Assembly (NCBI RefSeq): GCF_009861525.1
Contig: NZ_WVHL01000005.1
Span: forward strand, 1,984,001 to 2,048,000
Origin: Pseudomonas sp. LD120
GTDB taxonomy: Bacteria > Pseudomonadota > Gammaproteobacteria > Pseudomonadales > Pseudomonadaceae
Direction: 5' to 3'
Length of the DNA: 64,000 nucleotides
Both the position numbers and the translations under genes were made by a program. The notes under the pieces were generated by a model. It was not told the origin of the DNA, ran no database searches, and worked only from the letters and a program-made list of their open reading frames with translations. This document shows positions 51,635 to 59,372 of this stretch, in pieces (the first letter of the stretch is position 1; each line of letters opens with the position of its first letter).

Positions 51635-52636
51635 TTAGTTGGCGTTGGTGTAGATCTGGTCGAAGATCCCGCCGTCATTGAAGTGGGTCTTTTGCACCGT
51701 GCGCCAGTCACCGAAGGTTTTCTCCACCGAGAGGAAGTCGACTTTCGGGAAGCGATCAGTGAATTTGGCCAGCACATTCGGGTCCCGCGGGCGCAGATAG
51801 TTGTTGGCGGCGATTTCCTGGCCTTCTGGCGACCAGAGGTAGTTCAGGTATTCCTCGGCCGCAGCGCGGGTGCCTTTTTTGTTGACCACCTTGTCCACCA
51901 GCGACACCGGTGGTTCGGCTTCAGCGGATACGCTTGGGTAGATCACTTCGAACTGATCACGGCCGAATTCGCGGGCGATCATTTCCGCTTCGTTCTCGAA
52001 GGTCACCAGTATGTCGCCGATCTGGTTGGTCATGAAGGTAGTGGTGGCGGCGCGGCCACCGGTGTCCAGTACCGGTGCTTGCTTGAACAGCTTGCCGACG
52101 AAGTCCTTGGCCTTGTTCTCGTCGCCGCCGCTCTTGAGTACGTAACCCCAAGCCGAGAGGTAGGTATAGCGACCATTACCCGAGGTTTTCGGGTTGGGCA
52201 CAATCACTTGCACGCCATCCTTGAGCAGGTCGGGCCAATCTTTCAGGGCCTTGGGGTTGCCCTTGCGCACGATGAACACCGTGGCCGAGGTGAACGGCGC
52301 GCTGTTGTTCGGCAGACGCGTCACCCAGTTGTCTGGCAATAATTTGCCGTTATCCGCCAGGGCGTTGATGTCGGTGGCCATGTTCATGGTGATGACATCC
52401 GCCGGCAGACCGTCGATGACAGAGCGCGCCTGTTTGCTGGAGCCGCCGAAGGACATCTGCAGGGTGATGTTCTCGTTGTGCTCGGCTTTCCAGTGTTTCT
52501 GGAAGGCAGCGTTATAGTCCTTGTAGAAGTCGCGCATCACGTCATAGGACACGTTGAGCAGGGTCGGTGCGGCCTGGGCGACACTGCCCAGGGCCAGGCC
52601 GGCGGCCAGAAGCGAGGCGTTTAAGAGTTTTTTCAC
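51635..52636 (-). CDS. sbp: Periplasmic sulfate-binding protein
   Basis: Binding protein of the CysTWA sulfate/thiosulfate ABC importer. The 333-residue product has a signal peptide (MKKLLNASLLAAGLALGSVAQA). It then shows the family sequence (LLNVSYDVMRDFYKDYNAAF, LQMSFGGSSKQARSVIDGLP, NPKTSGNGRYTYLSAWGYVL). GTG 52636 is supported by AAAAGGAA 7 bases upstream. No permease genes are adjacent; in Pseudomonas an orphan sbp is common. CysB control is likely from family knowledge. Confidence 0.93.
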   Translation of the reverse strand: MKKLLNASLLAAGLALGSVAQAAPTLLNVSYDVMRDFYKDYNAAFQKHWKAEHNENITLQMSFGGSSKQARSVIDGLPADVITMNMATDINALADNGKLLPDNWVTRLPNNSAPFTSATVFIVRKGNPKALKDWPDLLKDGVQVIVPNPKTSGNGRYTYLSAWGYVLKSGGDENKAKDFVGKLFKQAPVLDTGGRAATTTFMTNQIGDILVTFENEAEMIAREFGRDQFEVIYPSVSAEAEPPVSLVDKVVNKKGTRAAAEEYLNYLWSPEGQEIAANNYLRPRDPNVLAKFTDRFPKVDFLSVEKTFGDWRTVQKTHFNDGGIFDQIYTNAN

Positions 52637-52680
52637 TGCACATTCCTTTTGTTCGAACGTGAAAGCCATTTGCCGCCGAC

Positions 52681-52698
52681 TATAGCGGTGTCGCTATA
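52681..52698. promoter_or_regulatory. Palindrome in the sbp promoter region
   Basis: TATAGCG-GTGT-CGCTATA, perfect 7-bp arms, 45 bases upstream of the sbp start. On the minus strand it overlaps a plausible -10 (TATAGT), and AT-rich sequence follows upstream. It could be part of a CysB-controlled promoter, but I cannot identify a CysB site with certainty. Confidence 0.4.
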
Positions 52699-52726
52699 TC
52701 TCTTTAAAGATTAAAAAGTACTTTGC

Positions 52727-53551
52727 TTATTCCATTTTCTTGAATAACGCATTGCCGCAGCGTGAGCAAAAGGCTGCCGCCGGTTCGTGGTGGTTTTTCC
52801 GGCAGACCGGGCAGTCGTGCTTGAGTTGTTCGCCGCGCATGGCGTTGGCCAGTTCTGCGGTGAAGATCCCGGTGGGTACGGCGATGATCGAATAACCGGT
52901 GATCATCACCATGGACGAGATCATTTGGCCGATCACGGTCTTGGGTACGATATCGCCGTAACCCACGGTGGTCAGGGTGACGATCGCCCAGTAGATGCCC
53001 TTGGGGATGCTGGTGAAGCCGTGCGCCGGTCCTTCCACTACGTACATCAAGGTGCCGAACACCGTGACCAGGGTGCAGACGCTGAGCAGGAACACCAGGA
53101 TCTTCTGTTTGCTGCCGCGCAACGCATCCAGCAGGTAGTGCGCCTGCTTCAAGTAGGGCGCCAGTTTGAGCACTCGAAAGATCCGCAGCATGCGGATGAT
53201 GCGGATGATCAGCAGGTACTGGGCGTCGCTGTAGTAGAGGGCGAGGATGCCGGGGACGATCGCTAACAGGTCCACCAGGCCATAAAAGCTGAAGGCATAG
53301 CGCAGGGGCTTGGGGGAGCAGTACAGGCGCAGGGCGTACTCGATGGCGAAGATCAGGGTGAAGCCCCATTCGATAAACGCCAGGACGTTGGCGTAGCTGC
53401 TGTGCACCTTGTCGATGCTGTCGAGGATGACGATCACCAGGCTGGCGAGAATGATCAACAACAGGGCGGTATCGAAGCGTCTTCCAGCCACTGTATCGGT
53501 CTGAAAGATCATTACGTAGAGGCGCTGACGCCAGTCGTTGCTAGTACCCAT
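52727..53551 (-). CDS. Voltage-gated-type potassium channel with C-terminal zinc ribbon
   Basis: A 274-residue ion channel with six membrane segments. It includes an arginine-rich S4 (RIIRMLRIFRVLKL) and the selectivity filter in VTLTTVGYGDIVPKT, the K+ signature TVGYG. The S1-S6 layout is of the Kv/KvAP type. After S6 comes a C-terminal zinc-ribbon-like element CPVCRKNHHEPAAAFCSRC (CxxC-N12-CxxC). ATG 53551 is chosen over an upstream TTG at 53569. No partner gene is adjacent except the urea transporter upstream on the same strand. Confidence 0.88.
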   Translation of the reverse strand: MGTSNDWRQRLYVMIFQTDTVAGRRFDTALLLIILASLVIVILDSIDKVHSSYANVLAFIEWGFTLIFAIEYALRLYCSPKPLRYAFSFYGLVDLLAIVPGILALYYSDAQYLLIIRIIRMLRIFRVLKLAPYLKQAHYLLDALRGSKQKILVFLLSVCTLVTVFGTLMYVVEGPAHGFTSIPKGIYWAIVTLTTVGYGDIVPKTVIGQMISSMVMITGYSIIAVPTGIFTAELANAMRGEQLKHDCPVCRKNHHEPAAAFCSRCGNALFKKME

Positions 53552-53572
53552 GGAAATCGCCTGAATCAAAGA

Positions 53573-54490
53573 TCAGCGAAGCCTAGGGGGATTTACCGGG
53601 GGAGCGCAAGGCGAGTTGTCGCGGCGCATGCGTCCCAGCCCCTCGGCGGCGTGCAATAACCAGCAGGCGAGTACGAAGGGCGCGGTGAGCGGCGCCAGCC
53701 CCAGGGCAAGAATGCCTGGAGTGAGCAGCAGTGTGAGGAGTATTCCCAGCAACGGCTGCCAGGGGCTACGACGGTGTTGGCCCAGGGCCAGCGCTGCCAG
53801 CGCGCCGTTGTAGCCCGCCAAGCCCAGCAGTGCCTCTTGGGGCTGGTGTTGCAACAGGGCGACGCTCAGCCCGATGACGGAGCCGATCAACGCCCAGCTC
53901 GCTGCGCGGCGGTTGGCCAGCAGCAAGCCGCCGCCAATCAGCAGGCCGGCCAGGGGATGGGCGAGGAAGATGACTTGGCTCAGGCCCTGGAGCGCTCCGC
54001 CAACAAGGTTCGACACAGATAGGGCCGGCGCTGCTTGCGGTGTCGATTGCAACGGATCTGCCAGGCTCAGCAGCAACCAGCCAAGACTGACAAAGGGCGC
54101 GGTGTAGACCGGCAGGCCACCCGATTGGCGCGCGCGTTTGAGCCATTGCTGGGTGATGATTGTGCTCAGACCGCTGGCGGCAATGATCAGCGGTGGCAGC
54201 AGCACCGACCAAGGCAGGTACAGGCTCAGCAGCAGCCCCAGGAGAATGCCGTTGTAGCTGAAGAGTCCGGCTTGTCGGTCGGTTTTGGCGTAGCCCCGTC
54301 GTTGTGCGGTGAGCAGTCCGGCCAGGGCGCCCAGTAGGGCGCCGCCGAGCAGGGTTGGGGCGCTGATCAGGATCGCCAGCAGGCACAGCAGGCCGCACAA
54401 CGGATGGCGCTGGAGGAAGATCTGACTGAAACCGTTCAGCAAGGCTGTCGCCCAGTCGGGGCAGAAGGCATTAAAAGAGTGTGAGGGCAT
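53573..54490 (-). CDS. Urea transporter
   Basis: A 305-residue polytopic protein of the UT (urea channel) family. It has two homologous halves, each with a repeat of the signature (LNGFSQIFLQRHPLCGLLCL in half one; LQGLSQVIFLAHPLAGLLIG in half two) and FSYNGILLG / AGYNGALAA. UT proteins are passive urea channels. No urease genes are in this window. The K+ channel gene follows 22 bases later and may be cotranscribed. Confidence 0.88.
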   Translation of the reverse strand: MPSHSFNAFCPDWATALLNGFSQIFLQRHPLCGLLCLLAILISAPTLLGGALLGALAGLLTAQRRGYAKTDRQAGLFSYNGILLGLLLSLYLPWSVLLPPLIIAASGLSTIITQQWLKRARQSGGLPVYTAPFVSLGWLLLSLADPLQSTPQAAPALSVSNLVGGALQGLSQVIFLAHPLAGLLIGGGLLLANRRAASWALIGSVIGLSVALLQHQPQEALLGLAGYNGALAALALGQHRRSPWQPLLGILLTLLLTPGILALGLAPLTAPFVLACWLLHAAEGLGRMRRDNSPCAPPVNPPRLR

Positions 54491-54600
54491 GACAAAGGTC
54501 GGTGGAGGTGGCCGCTACCCGGCGCTGCCCATGATCCGCCAGGCCTCCTCTGCGGGGGCACTGTGCGGCTCAGCGGTTCAGCGCCGGTATTGGTGACCGG

Positions 54601-56016
54601 TCAAAGAAGGGTTTCGACGCGCAGGGAGTTGGTGGTTCCCGGTTGGCCGAACGGCACGCCGGTGGTGATGACCACGGTATCACCGCGTTTAGCCAGTCCC
54701 TGGGCTTGGGCGATTTCCAGGGCTGTGCTACAGACCTCGTCGACTTGGCGCAAGCGGTCGTTGACCACTGAGTGCACGCCCCAGGTCAGGGTCAGTCGGC
54801 GTGCGGATTCCAGGTTCGGCGTGAGGTTGAGGGTCGGCACTGACGGGCGTTCCCGGGCGGCGCGTAGGGTAGAGTTGCCGGATTCGCTGTAGTTCACCAG
54901 TACGGCCACTGGCAGGATGCTGCACACCCGACGGATCGCGCAGCTGATGGCGTCGGACACCGTCGCCTCGGCCTGGGGGCGGCTGACGTCCAGTTGGTTC
55001 TGGTAGTCCGGACCACTTTCTACCTGGCGGATGATTTTGCTCATCATCTGCACCGCCTCCAGTGGGTATTCACCGGAGGCAGTTTCCGCAGACAGCATCA
55101 CCGCATCGGCACCTTCGCCCACGGCGTTGGCAACGTCGGTCACCTCGGCTCGGGTCGGGGCAGGCGAGAAGCGCATGGACTCCAGCATTTGCGTGGCAAC
55201 CACCACGGGTTTGCCCAGCTGGCGGCAGGTGCTGATGATGGTTTTCTGGATCTGTGGCACGGCTTCGGCTGGTACTTCCACTCCCAGATCGCCCCTGGCA
55301 ACCATGATCGCGTCGCTCAATTCGGCGATCTCCCGCAGATGGGTCACCGCCGAAGGCTTCTCGATCTTGGCCATCAGGTAGGCCCGGTCACCGATCAGGG
55401 TACGGGCTTCGCGGATGTCTTCTGGACGTTGCACGAAGGACAACGCCACCCAATCCACGCCCAGTTCCAGGCCGAAGCTCAGGTCGCGGCGATCCTTGGC
55501 GGTCAGTGGGCTGAGGTCGAGCACGGCCTGGGGCACATTGACGCCTTTGCGGTCCGACAGTTCGCCGCCATTGAGGACGGTGGTTTCGATGGCATCGGCG
55601 TGCTTGGCGATGACCCGCAGGCACAGCTTGCCATCGTCCAGCAGTAGGTCCATGCCGGGCTCCAGCGCGGCGATGATCTCCGGGTGAGGCAAGTTGACTC
55701 GTTGAGCGTTGCCCGGCGTCGGGTCTAGGTCCAGGCGCAGGGCTTGCCCGCGCACCAACTGCACCTTGCCGTCGGCGAAGATGCCGACCCGCAGTTTTGG
55801 CCCTTGCAGGTCCATGAGAATGCCCAGGGGCTGGTTCAGCTCGCGCTCGATCTGGCGGATCCACTCATAGCGCTGGGCGTGATCGGCATGGGCGCCGTGG
55901 CTGAAGTTGAGTCGAAAGATATTGACGCCGGCGTTGACCAGTTCACGGATGTCGTCGATGCCGTCGACGGCTGGCCCCAGGGTGGCGAGGATCTTGACCT
56001 TTTTGTCAGGCGTCAT
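54601..56016 (-). CDS. pyk: Pyruvate kinase
   Basis: Converts phosphoenolpyruvate and ADP to pyruvate and ATP. The 471-residue product has the TIM-barrel core with LNFSHGAHADH, MAKIEKPSAV, MVARGDLGVEVPAEAVP and ATQMLESMRFSPAPTRAEVT, plus a C-terminal regulatory domain. It overlaps ttuD by 11 bases. Lying last in the gcl operon, as PA1498 does in P. aeruginosa, it takes the glycerate-derived carbon on to pyruvate after enolase. ATG 56016 is the first good start. Confidence 0.95.
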   Translation of the reverse strand: MTPDKKVKILATLGPAVDGIDDIRELVNAGVNIFRLNFSHGAHADHAQRYEWIRQIERELNQPLGILMDLQGPKLRVGIFADGKVQLVRGQALRLDLDPTPGNAQRVNLPHPEIIAALEPGMDLLLDDGKLCLRVIAKHADAIETTVLNGGELSDRKGVNVPQAVLDLSPLTAKDRRDLSFGLELGVDWVALSFVQRPEDIREARTLIGDRAYLMAKIEKPSAVTHLREIAELSDAIMVARGDLGVEVPAEAVPQIQKTIISTCRQLGKPVVVATQMLESMRFSPAPTRAEVTDVANAVGEGADAVMLSAETASGEYPLEAVQMMSKIIRQVESGPDYQNQLDVSRPQAEATVSDAISCAIRRVCSILPVAVLVNYSESGNSTLRAARERPSVPTLNLTPNLESARRLTLTWGVHSVVNDRLRQVDEVCSTALEIAQAQGLAKRGDTVVITTGVPFGQPGTTNSLRVETLL

Positions 56017-57286
56017 GTTCGAGGGTCTCAAGAATCAGGATGGCGCGGAAGTCGTTGACGTTGGTGCGGGTCGGCTCGGTGACGATCAAGTCGTCCAGGG
56101 CGGCGAAATAACCATAGCCGTTATTGTTGTCCAGCTCATCGCTGGCGCTCAGGCCCAAGGCCTTGGCTCGGGCGTAGCTGTCCGGCGTCATGATTGCTCC
56201 GGCGTTGTCTTCGGAGCCGTCAATGCCATCGGTGTCGCCGGCCAGGGCATAGATGCCGGGGTGGCCCTTGAGGCTGTCGGTCAGGCTCAGGAGGAATTCG
56301 GCGTTGCGCCCACCACGGCCATTGCCGCGCACGGTGACCGTGGTTTCTCCGCCGGAGAGGATTACGCAAGGTGCCGCCAGAGGCTGGCCATGCGCAGCCA
56401 CCTGGCGGGCAATGCCCGCGTGAACCTTGGCCACCTCCCGCGATTCACCCTCCAGGTCACCAAGGATCAAGGGACTGAAACCTGCGCGACGGGCTTTAAC
56501 GGCGGCAGCTTCCAGGGATTGCTGGGGGCGGGCGATCAATTGGAAGTGGCTGCGGGCCAGGCTCGGGTCTCCCGGCTTGACGGTTTCCGACTCGGGGCTT
56601 TGCAGCCAGTTGCGTACCGTTGCCGGTGTTTCGATCCCGTAGCGCTTGAGAATCGCCAGGGCCTGGGCCGAAGTGTTCGGGTCGGCGACCGTGGGGCCGG
56701 AGGCGATGACCGTGGCCAGGTCGCCGGGCACGTCGGAGATCGCATAGGTGTAGACCGTGGCCGGCCAGCAAGCCTTGGCCAGCCGTCCGCCCTTGATCGC
56801 CGAGAGGTGCTTGCGCACGCAATTCATCTCGCCGATGGTCGCGCCGGATTTCAGCAAGGCCTTATTGATGGCCTGTTTGTCGGCCAGGGTAATGCCGGCG
56901 GCGGGCAGGGCCAGCAACGCCGAGCCGCCACCGGACAGCAGGAAGATCACCTGGTCCTGTTCTGTCAGGCCGCTGACGCGCTCCAGCACCCGCTTGGCCA
57001 CTGCCAAACCGGCGGCGTCGGGTACCGGGTGGGCGGCCTCGACTACTTCGATCGTGTTGCACGGTGCGCCGTGGCCGTAGCGGGTGACTACCAGGCCGCT
57101 GACTTCGCCCTGCCAGTTGCGCTCCACCACTTGGGCCATGGCCGCGGCGGCTTTGCCGGCGCCGATGACGATGACACGGCCGCTGCGGTCGCTGGGCAGA
57201 TAGGGTTCGAGCACGTGTTGCGGATGGGCGGCGTCGATGGCTGTGGCGAACAGCTCACGCAGGAATTGTTGCGGATCGACCGACAT
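56006..57286 (-). CDS. ttuD: Glycerate 2-kinase (TtuD, MOFRL family)
   Basis: Phosphorylates D-glycerate to 2-phosphoglycerate, feeding tartronate-semialdehyde-derived carbon into glycolysis. It was formerly annotated as hydroxypyruvate reductase. The 426-residue product has the GCKR/MOFRL domain features VIVIGAGKAAAAMAQVVE, FLLSGGGSALLALPA, SGGETTVTVRGNGRGGRNAE and the C-terminal MOFRL motif LAGDTDGIDGSEDNAGAIM. It overlaps the next gene pyk, showing tight coupling. Confidence 0.93.
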   Translation of the reverse strand: MSVDPQQFLRELFATAIDAAHPQHVLEPYLPSDRSGRVIVIGAGKAAAAMAQVVERNWQGEVSGLVVTRYGHGAPCNTIEVVEAAHPVPDAAGLAVAKRVLERVSGLTEQDQVIFLLSGGGSALLALPAAGITLADKQAINKALLKSGATIGEMNCVRKHLSAIKGGRLAKACWPATVYTYAISDVPGDLATVIASGPTVADPNTSAQALAILKRYGIETPATVRNWLQSPESETVKPGDPSLARSHFQLIARPQQSLEAAAVKARRAGFSPLILGDLEGESREVAKVHAGIARQVAAHGQPLAAPCVILSGGETTVTVRGNGRGGRNAEFLLSLTDSLKGHPGIYALAGDTDGIDGSEDNAGAIMTPDSYARAKALGLSASDELDNNNGYGYFAALDDLIVTEPTRTNVNDFRAILILETLEHDA

Positions 57287-57329
57287 GGCGGGCTCCCGGG
57301 TTTCTTGTTATGGGGGGCTTGAAACAATC

Positions 57330-57414
57330 TGTAGCCGTTGCCGAAGGCTGCGAAATGGCCCCGGGCCTTCCTTGACCCATAAGGACCATCGCGCAGCCTT
57401 CGGCAGCGGCTACA
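57330..57414. repeat. REP pair between glxR and ttuD
   Basis: Inverted arms at 57330-57353 and 57389-57414, nearly identical when one is reversed (TGTAGCCG..TGCCGAAGGCTGCGA type). This is a Pseudomonas REP doublet of the GCCGAAGGC class. It fills most of the spacer between the two genes and could form a long mRNA hairpin. Confidence 0.8.
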
Positions 57415-57422
57415 AATGCTGC

Positions 57423-58316
57423 TTAGTTTTTCTCGCGGATCGAGAAATTGGCCATGTGTTCCAGGCCCTTGATCAGGGCCGAGTGGTCCCAGTTAGCGCC
57501 GCCGATGGCGGTGCAGGTGCTGAGCACTTGTTGGGTGCCGGCGGTGTTCGGCAGGTTGATGCCCAGCTCGCGGGCACCGCTCAGGGCCAGGTTCAGGTCC
57601 TTTTGGTGCAGGTTGATACGGAAGCCCGGGTCGAAGGTACCCTTGATCATGCGCTCGCCGTGCACTTCCAGGATCTTCGAGGACGCGAAACCGCCCATCA
57701 GCGCTTCACGTACCTTGGCCGGGTCGGCCCCGTTCTTCGCGGCGAACAGCAGGGCTTCGGCCACCGCCTGGATGTTCAGGGCGACGATGATCTGGTTGGC
57801 CACCTTGGCGGTCTGGCCGTCACCGTTGCCTCCCACCAGGGTGATGTTCTTGCCCATGCTCTGGAACAGCGGCAGGGCGCGTTCAAACGCCTGCTCATCG
57901 CCGCCAACCATGATGCTCAGGGTCGCCGCCTTGGCCCCGACTTCGCCGCCGGACACTGGCGCGTCAAGGTACTGCGCGCCTTTCTCGTTGATCTTGGCGG
58001 CGAAGGCTTTGGTCGCGGTGGGGGAGATCGAACTCATGTCGATGACGATCTTGCCTTTGCCGATCCCGGCGGCCACGCCGTCGGCACGCAGCAGCACGTC
58101 TTCGACCTGGGGCGTATCGGGCACCATGATGATGACGAATTCGGCTTCCTGGGCCACTTCCCGGGGCGAGGCCAGGGCCACGGCGCCGGCGGCGATCAGG
58201 TCGGCCGGGGGCTTGCCGTGGTGTTCCGAGAGCAGCAGCGAGTGACCGGCTTTCTGCAGGTTGGCGGCCATGGGGTGGCCCATGATGCCGGTGCCGATAA
58301 ATCCGATTTTAGCCAT
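57423..58316 (-). CDS. glxR: Tartronate semialdehyde reductase
   Basis: NAD(P)H-dependent reduction of tartronate semialdehyde to D-glycerate. The 297-residue product belongs to the beta-hydroxyacid dehydrogenase family. It has Rossmann motif FIGTGIMGHPMAANL, substrate loop DAPVSGGEVGAKAATLSIMV and the catalytic Lys in GNGDGQTAKVANQIIVALN. It is third in the gcl operon, with REP-containing spacers on both sides. Confidence 0.95.
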   Translation of the reverse strand: MAKIGFIGTGIMGHPMAANLQKAGHSLLLSEHHGKPPADLIAAGAVALASPREVAQEAEFVIIMVPDTPQVEDVLLRADGVAAGIGKGKIVIDMSSISPTATKAFAAKINEKGAQYLDAPVSGGEVGAKAATLSIMVGGDEQAFERALPLFQSMGKNITLVGGNGDGQTAKVANQIIVALNIQAVAEALLFAAKNGADPAKVREALMGGFASSKILEVHGERMIKGTFDPGFRINLHQKDLNLALSGARELGINLPNTAGTQQVLSTCTAIGGANWDHSALIKGLEHMANFSIREKN

Positions 58317-58342
58317 GATAAAAATCCTCTATTCAACGGGGC

Positions 58343-58430
58343 CTTGTAGGCGCTGGCTGGCCAGCAAAGGCGGTCTTCAGGGCCGTGCTAGGCGTGCCGA
58401 CCCGTTCGCCGGCAAACCGGCTCCTACAGG
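58343..58430. repeat. REP pair between hyi and glxR
   Basis: Arms at about 58343-58371 and 58404-58430 are inverted copies of the CTGTAGGAGCCGG-type fluorescent Pseudomonas REP (the right arm ends CCGGCTCCTACAGG). The two arms are related but imperfect. This REP class differs from the one at 57330. Confidence 0.8.
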
Positions 58431-58439
58431 CGTGCGGGT

Positions 58440-59222
58440 TCAGATTGCGTTGTGGGTTTTCAGCCAGCCAAGGCCAGCCTCGGTGGTGGTCAGCGGCTTG
58501 TACTCGCAGCCGACCCAGCCTTGGTAGCCGATGCGGTCGAGGTGCTCGAAAAGGAAGCGGTAGTTGATTTCGCCGGTGCCCGGCTCATTGCGCCCGGGGT
58601 TGTCCGCCAGCTGGATGTGGTTGATCTGGCTGAGGTGGTTGCTCATGGTCCGCGCCAGGTCACCCTCCATGATTTGCATGTGGTAGATGTCGTACTGCAG
58701 GAACAGGTTGGCGCTGCCTACCTGTTTTTGGATCGACAGCGCCTGGGCCGTGTTGTTGAGGTAGAAACCGGGAATGTCGCGGGTGTTGATGGCCTCCATC
58801 ACCAGTTTGATGCCCACCGCCTGGAGCTTGTCGGCGGCGTATTTGAGGTTGGCGACCAAGGTTTTTTCCAGCAGGCCCTGGTCCGCGCCCTGGGGGCTGA
58901 TGCCGGCCAGGCAGTTGACCTGGGTGTTGCCCAAGACCTGGGCGTAGGCGATGGCCAGGTCGACTCCGGCACGGAACTCCTCGACCCGATCGGGCAGGCA
59001 GGCGATACCGCGCTCACCCTTGGCCCAGTCACCGGCCGGCAGGTTGAACAGCACCTGGGTCAGGCCGTGGGCATCGAGTTGCGCCTTGATCTCGGCGGAG
59101 CTGAATTCGTAGGGAAACAGGTATTCGACGCCGCTGAAGCCGGCATCGGCGGCGGCCTTGAAGCGGGAGAGGAAGTCCTGTTCGGTGAACAGGATGGACA
59201 GGTTGGCGGCAAAACGCGGCAT
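58440..59222 (-). CDS. hyi: Hydroxypyruvate isomerase
   Basis: Interconverts hydroxypyruvate and tartronate semialdehyde. The 260-residue product has a xylose-isomerase-like TIM barrel (MPRFAANLSILFTEQDFLSR, FSGVEYLFPYEFSSAEIKAQ, MEAINTRDIPGFYLNNTAQA, FLQYDIYHMQIMEGDLART). ATG 59222 gives the family length of about 260. It is second in the gcl operon. Confidence 0.94.
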   Translation of the reverse strand: MPRFAANLSILFTEQDFLSRFKAAADAGFSGVEYLFPYEFSSAEIKAQLDAHGLTQVLFNLPAGDWAKGERGIACLPDRVEEFRAGVDLAIAYAQVLGNTQVNCLAGISPQGADQGLLEKTLVANLKYAADKLQAVGIKLVMEAINTRDIPGFYLNNTAQALSIQKQVGSANLFLQYDIYHMQIMEGDLARTMSNHLSQINHIQLADNPGRNEPGTGEINYRFLFEHLDRIGYQGWVGCEYKPLTTTEAGLGWLKTHNAI

Positions 59223-59372
59223 GGTGGTCTCCTGTGAAGCGGTGAAGCCTGTGGCGGGCGCCAAGGTCGCAGTCGGGCTGCCCCGGCGACCTCTCTGGAC
59301 AAGAGGGCGTACGGGGCAATCCCGGCAGGGTTCGGTGAACCCGATGACAGCCTGTGGCAGCGGCTCCAGGGG

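Noticed and set aside
55907..57322. 471-codon open frame on the plus strand across ttuD
   Set aside because: Complement of ttuD, which carries clear MOFRL motifs; no independent start signal.
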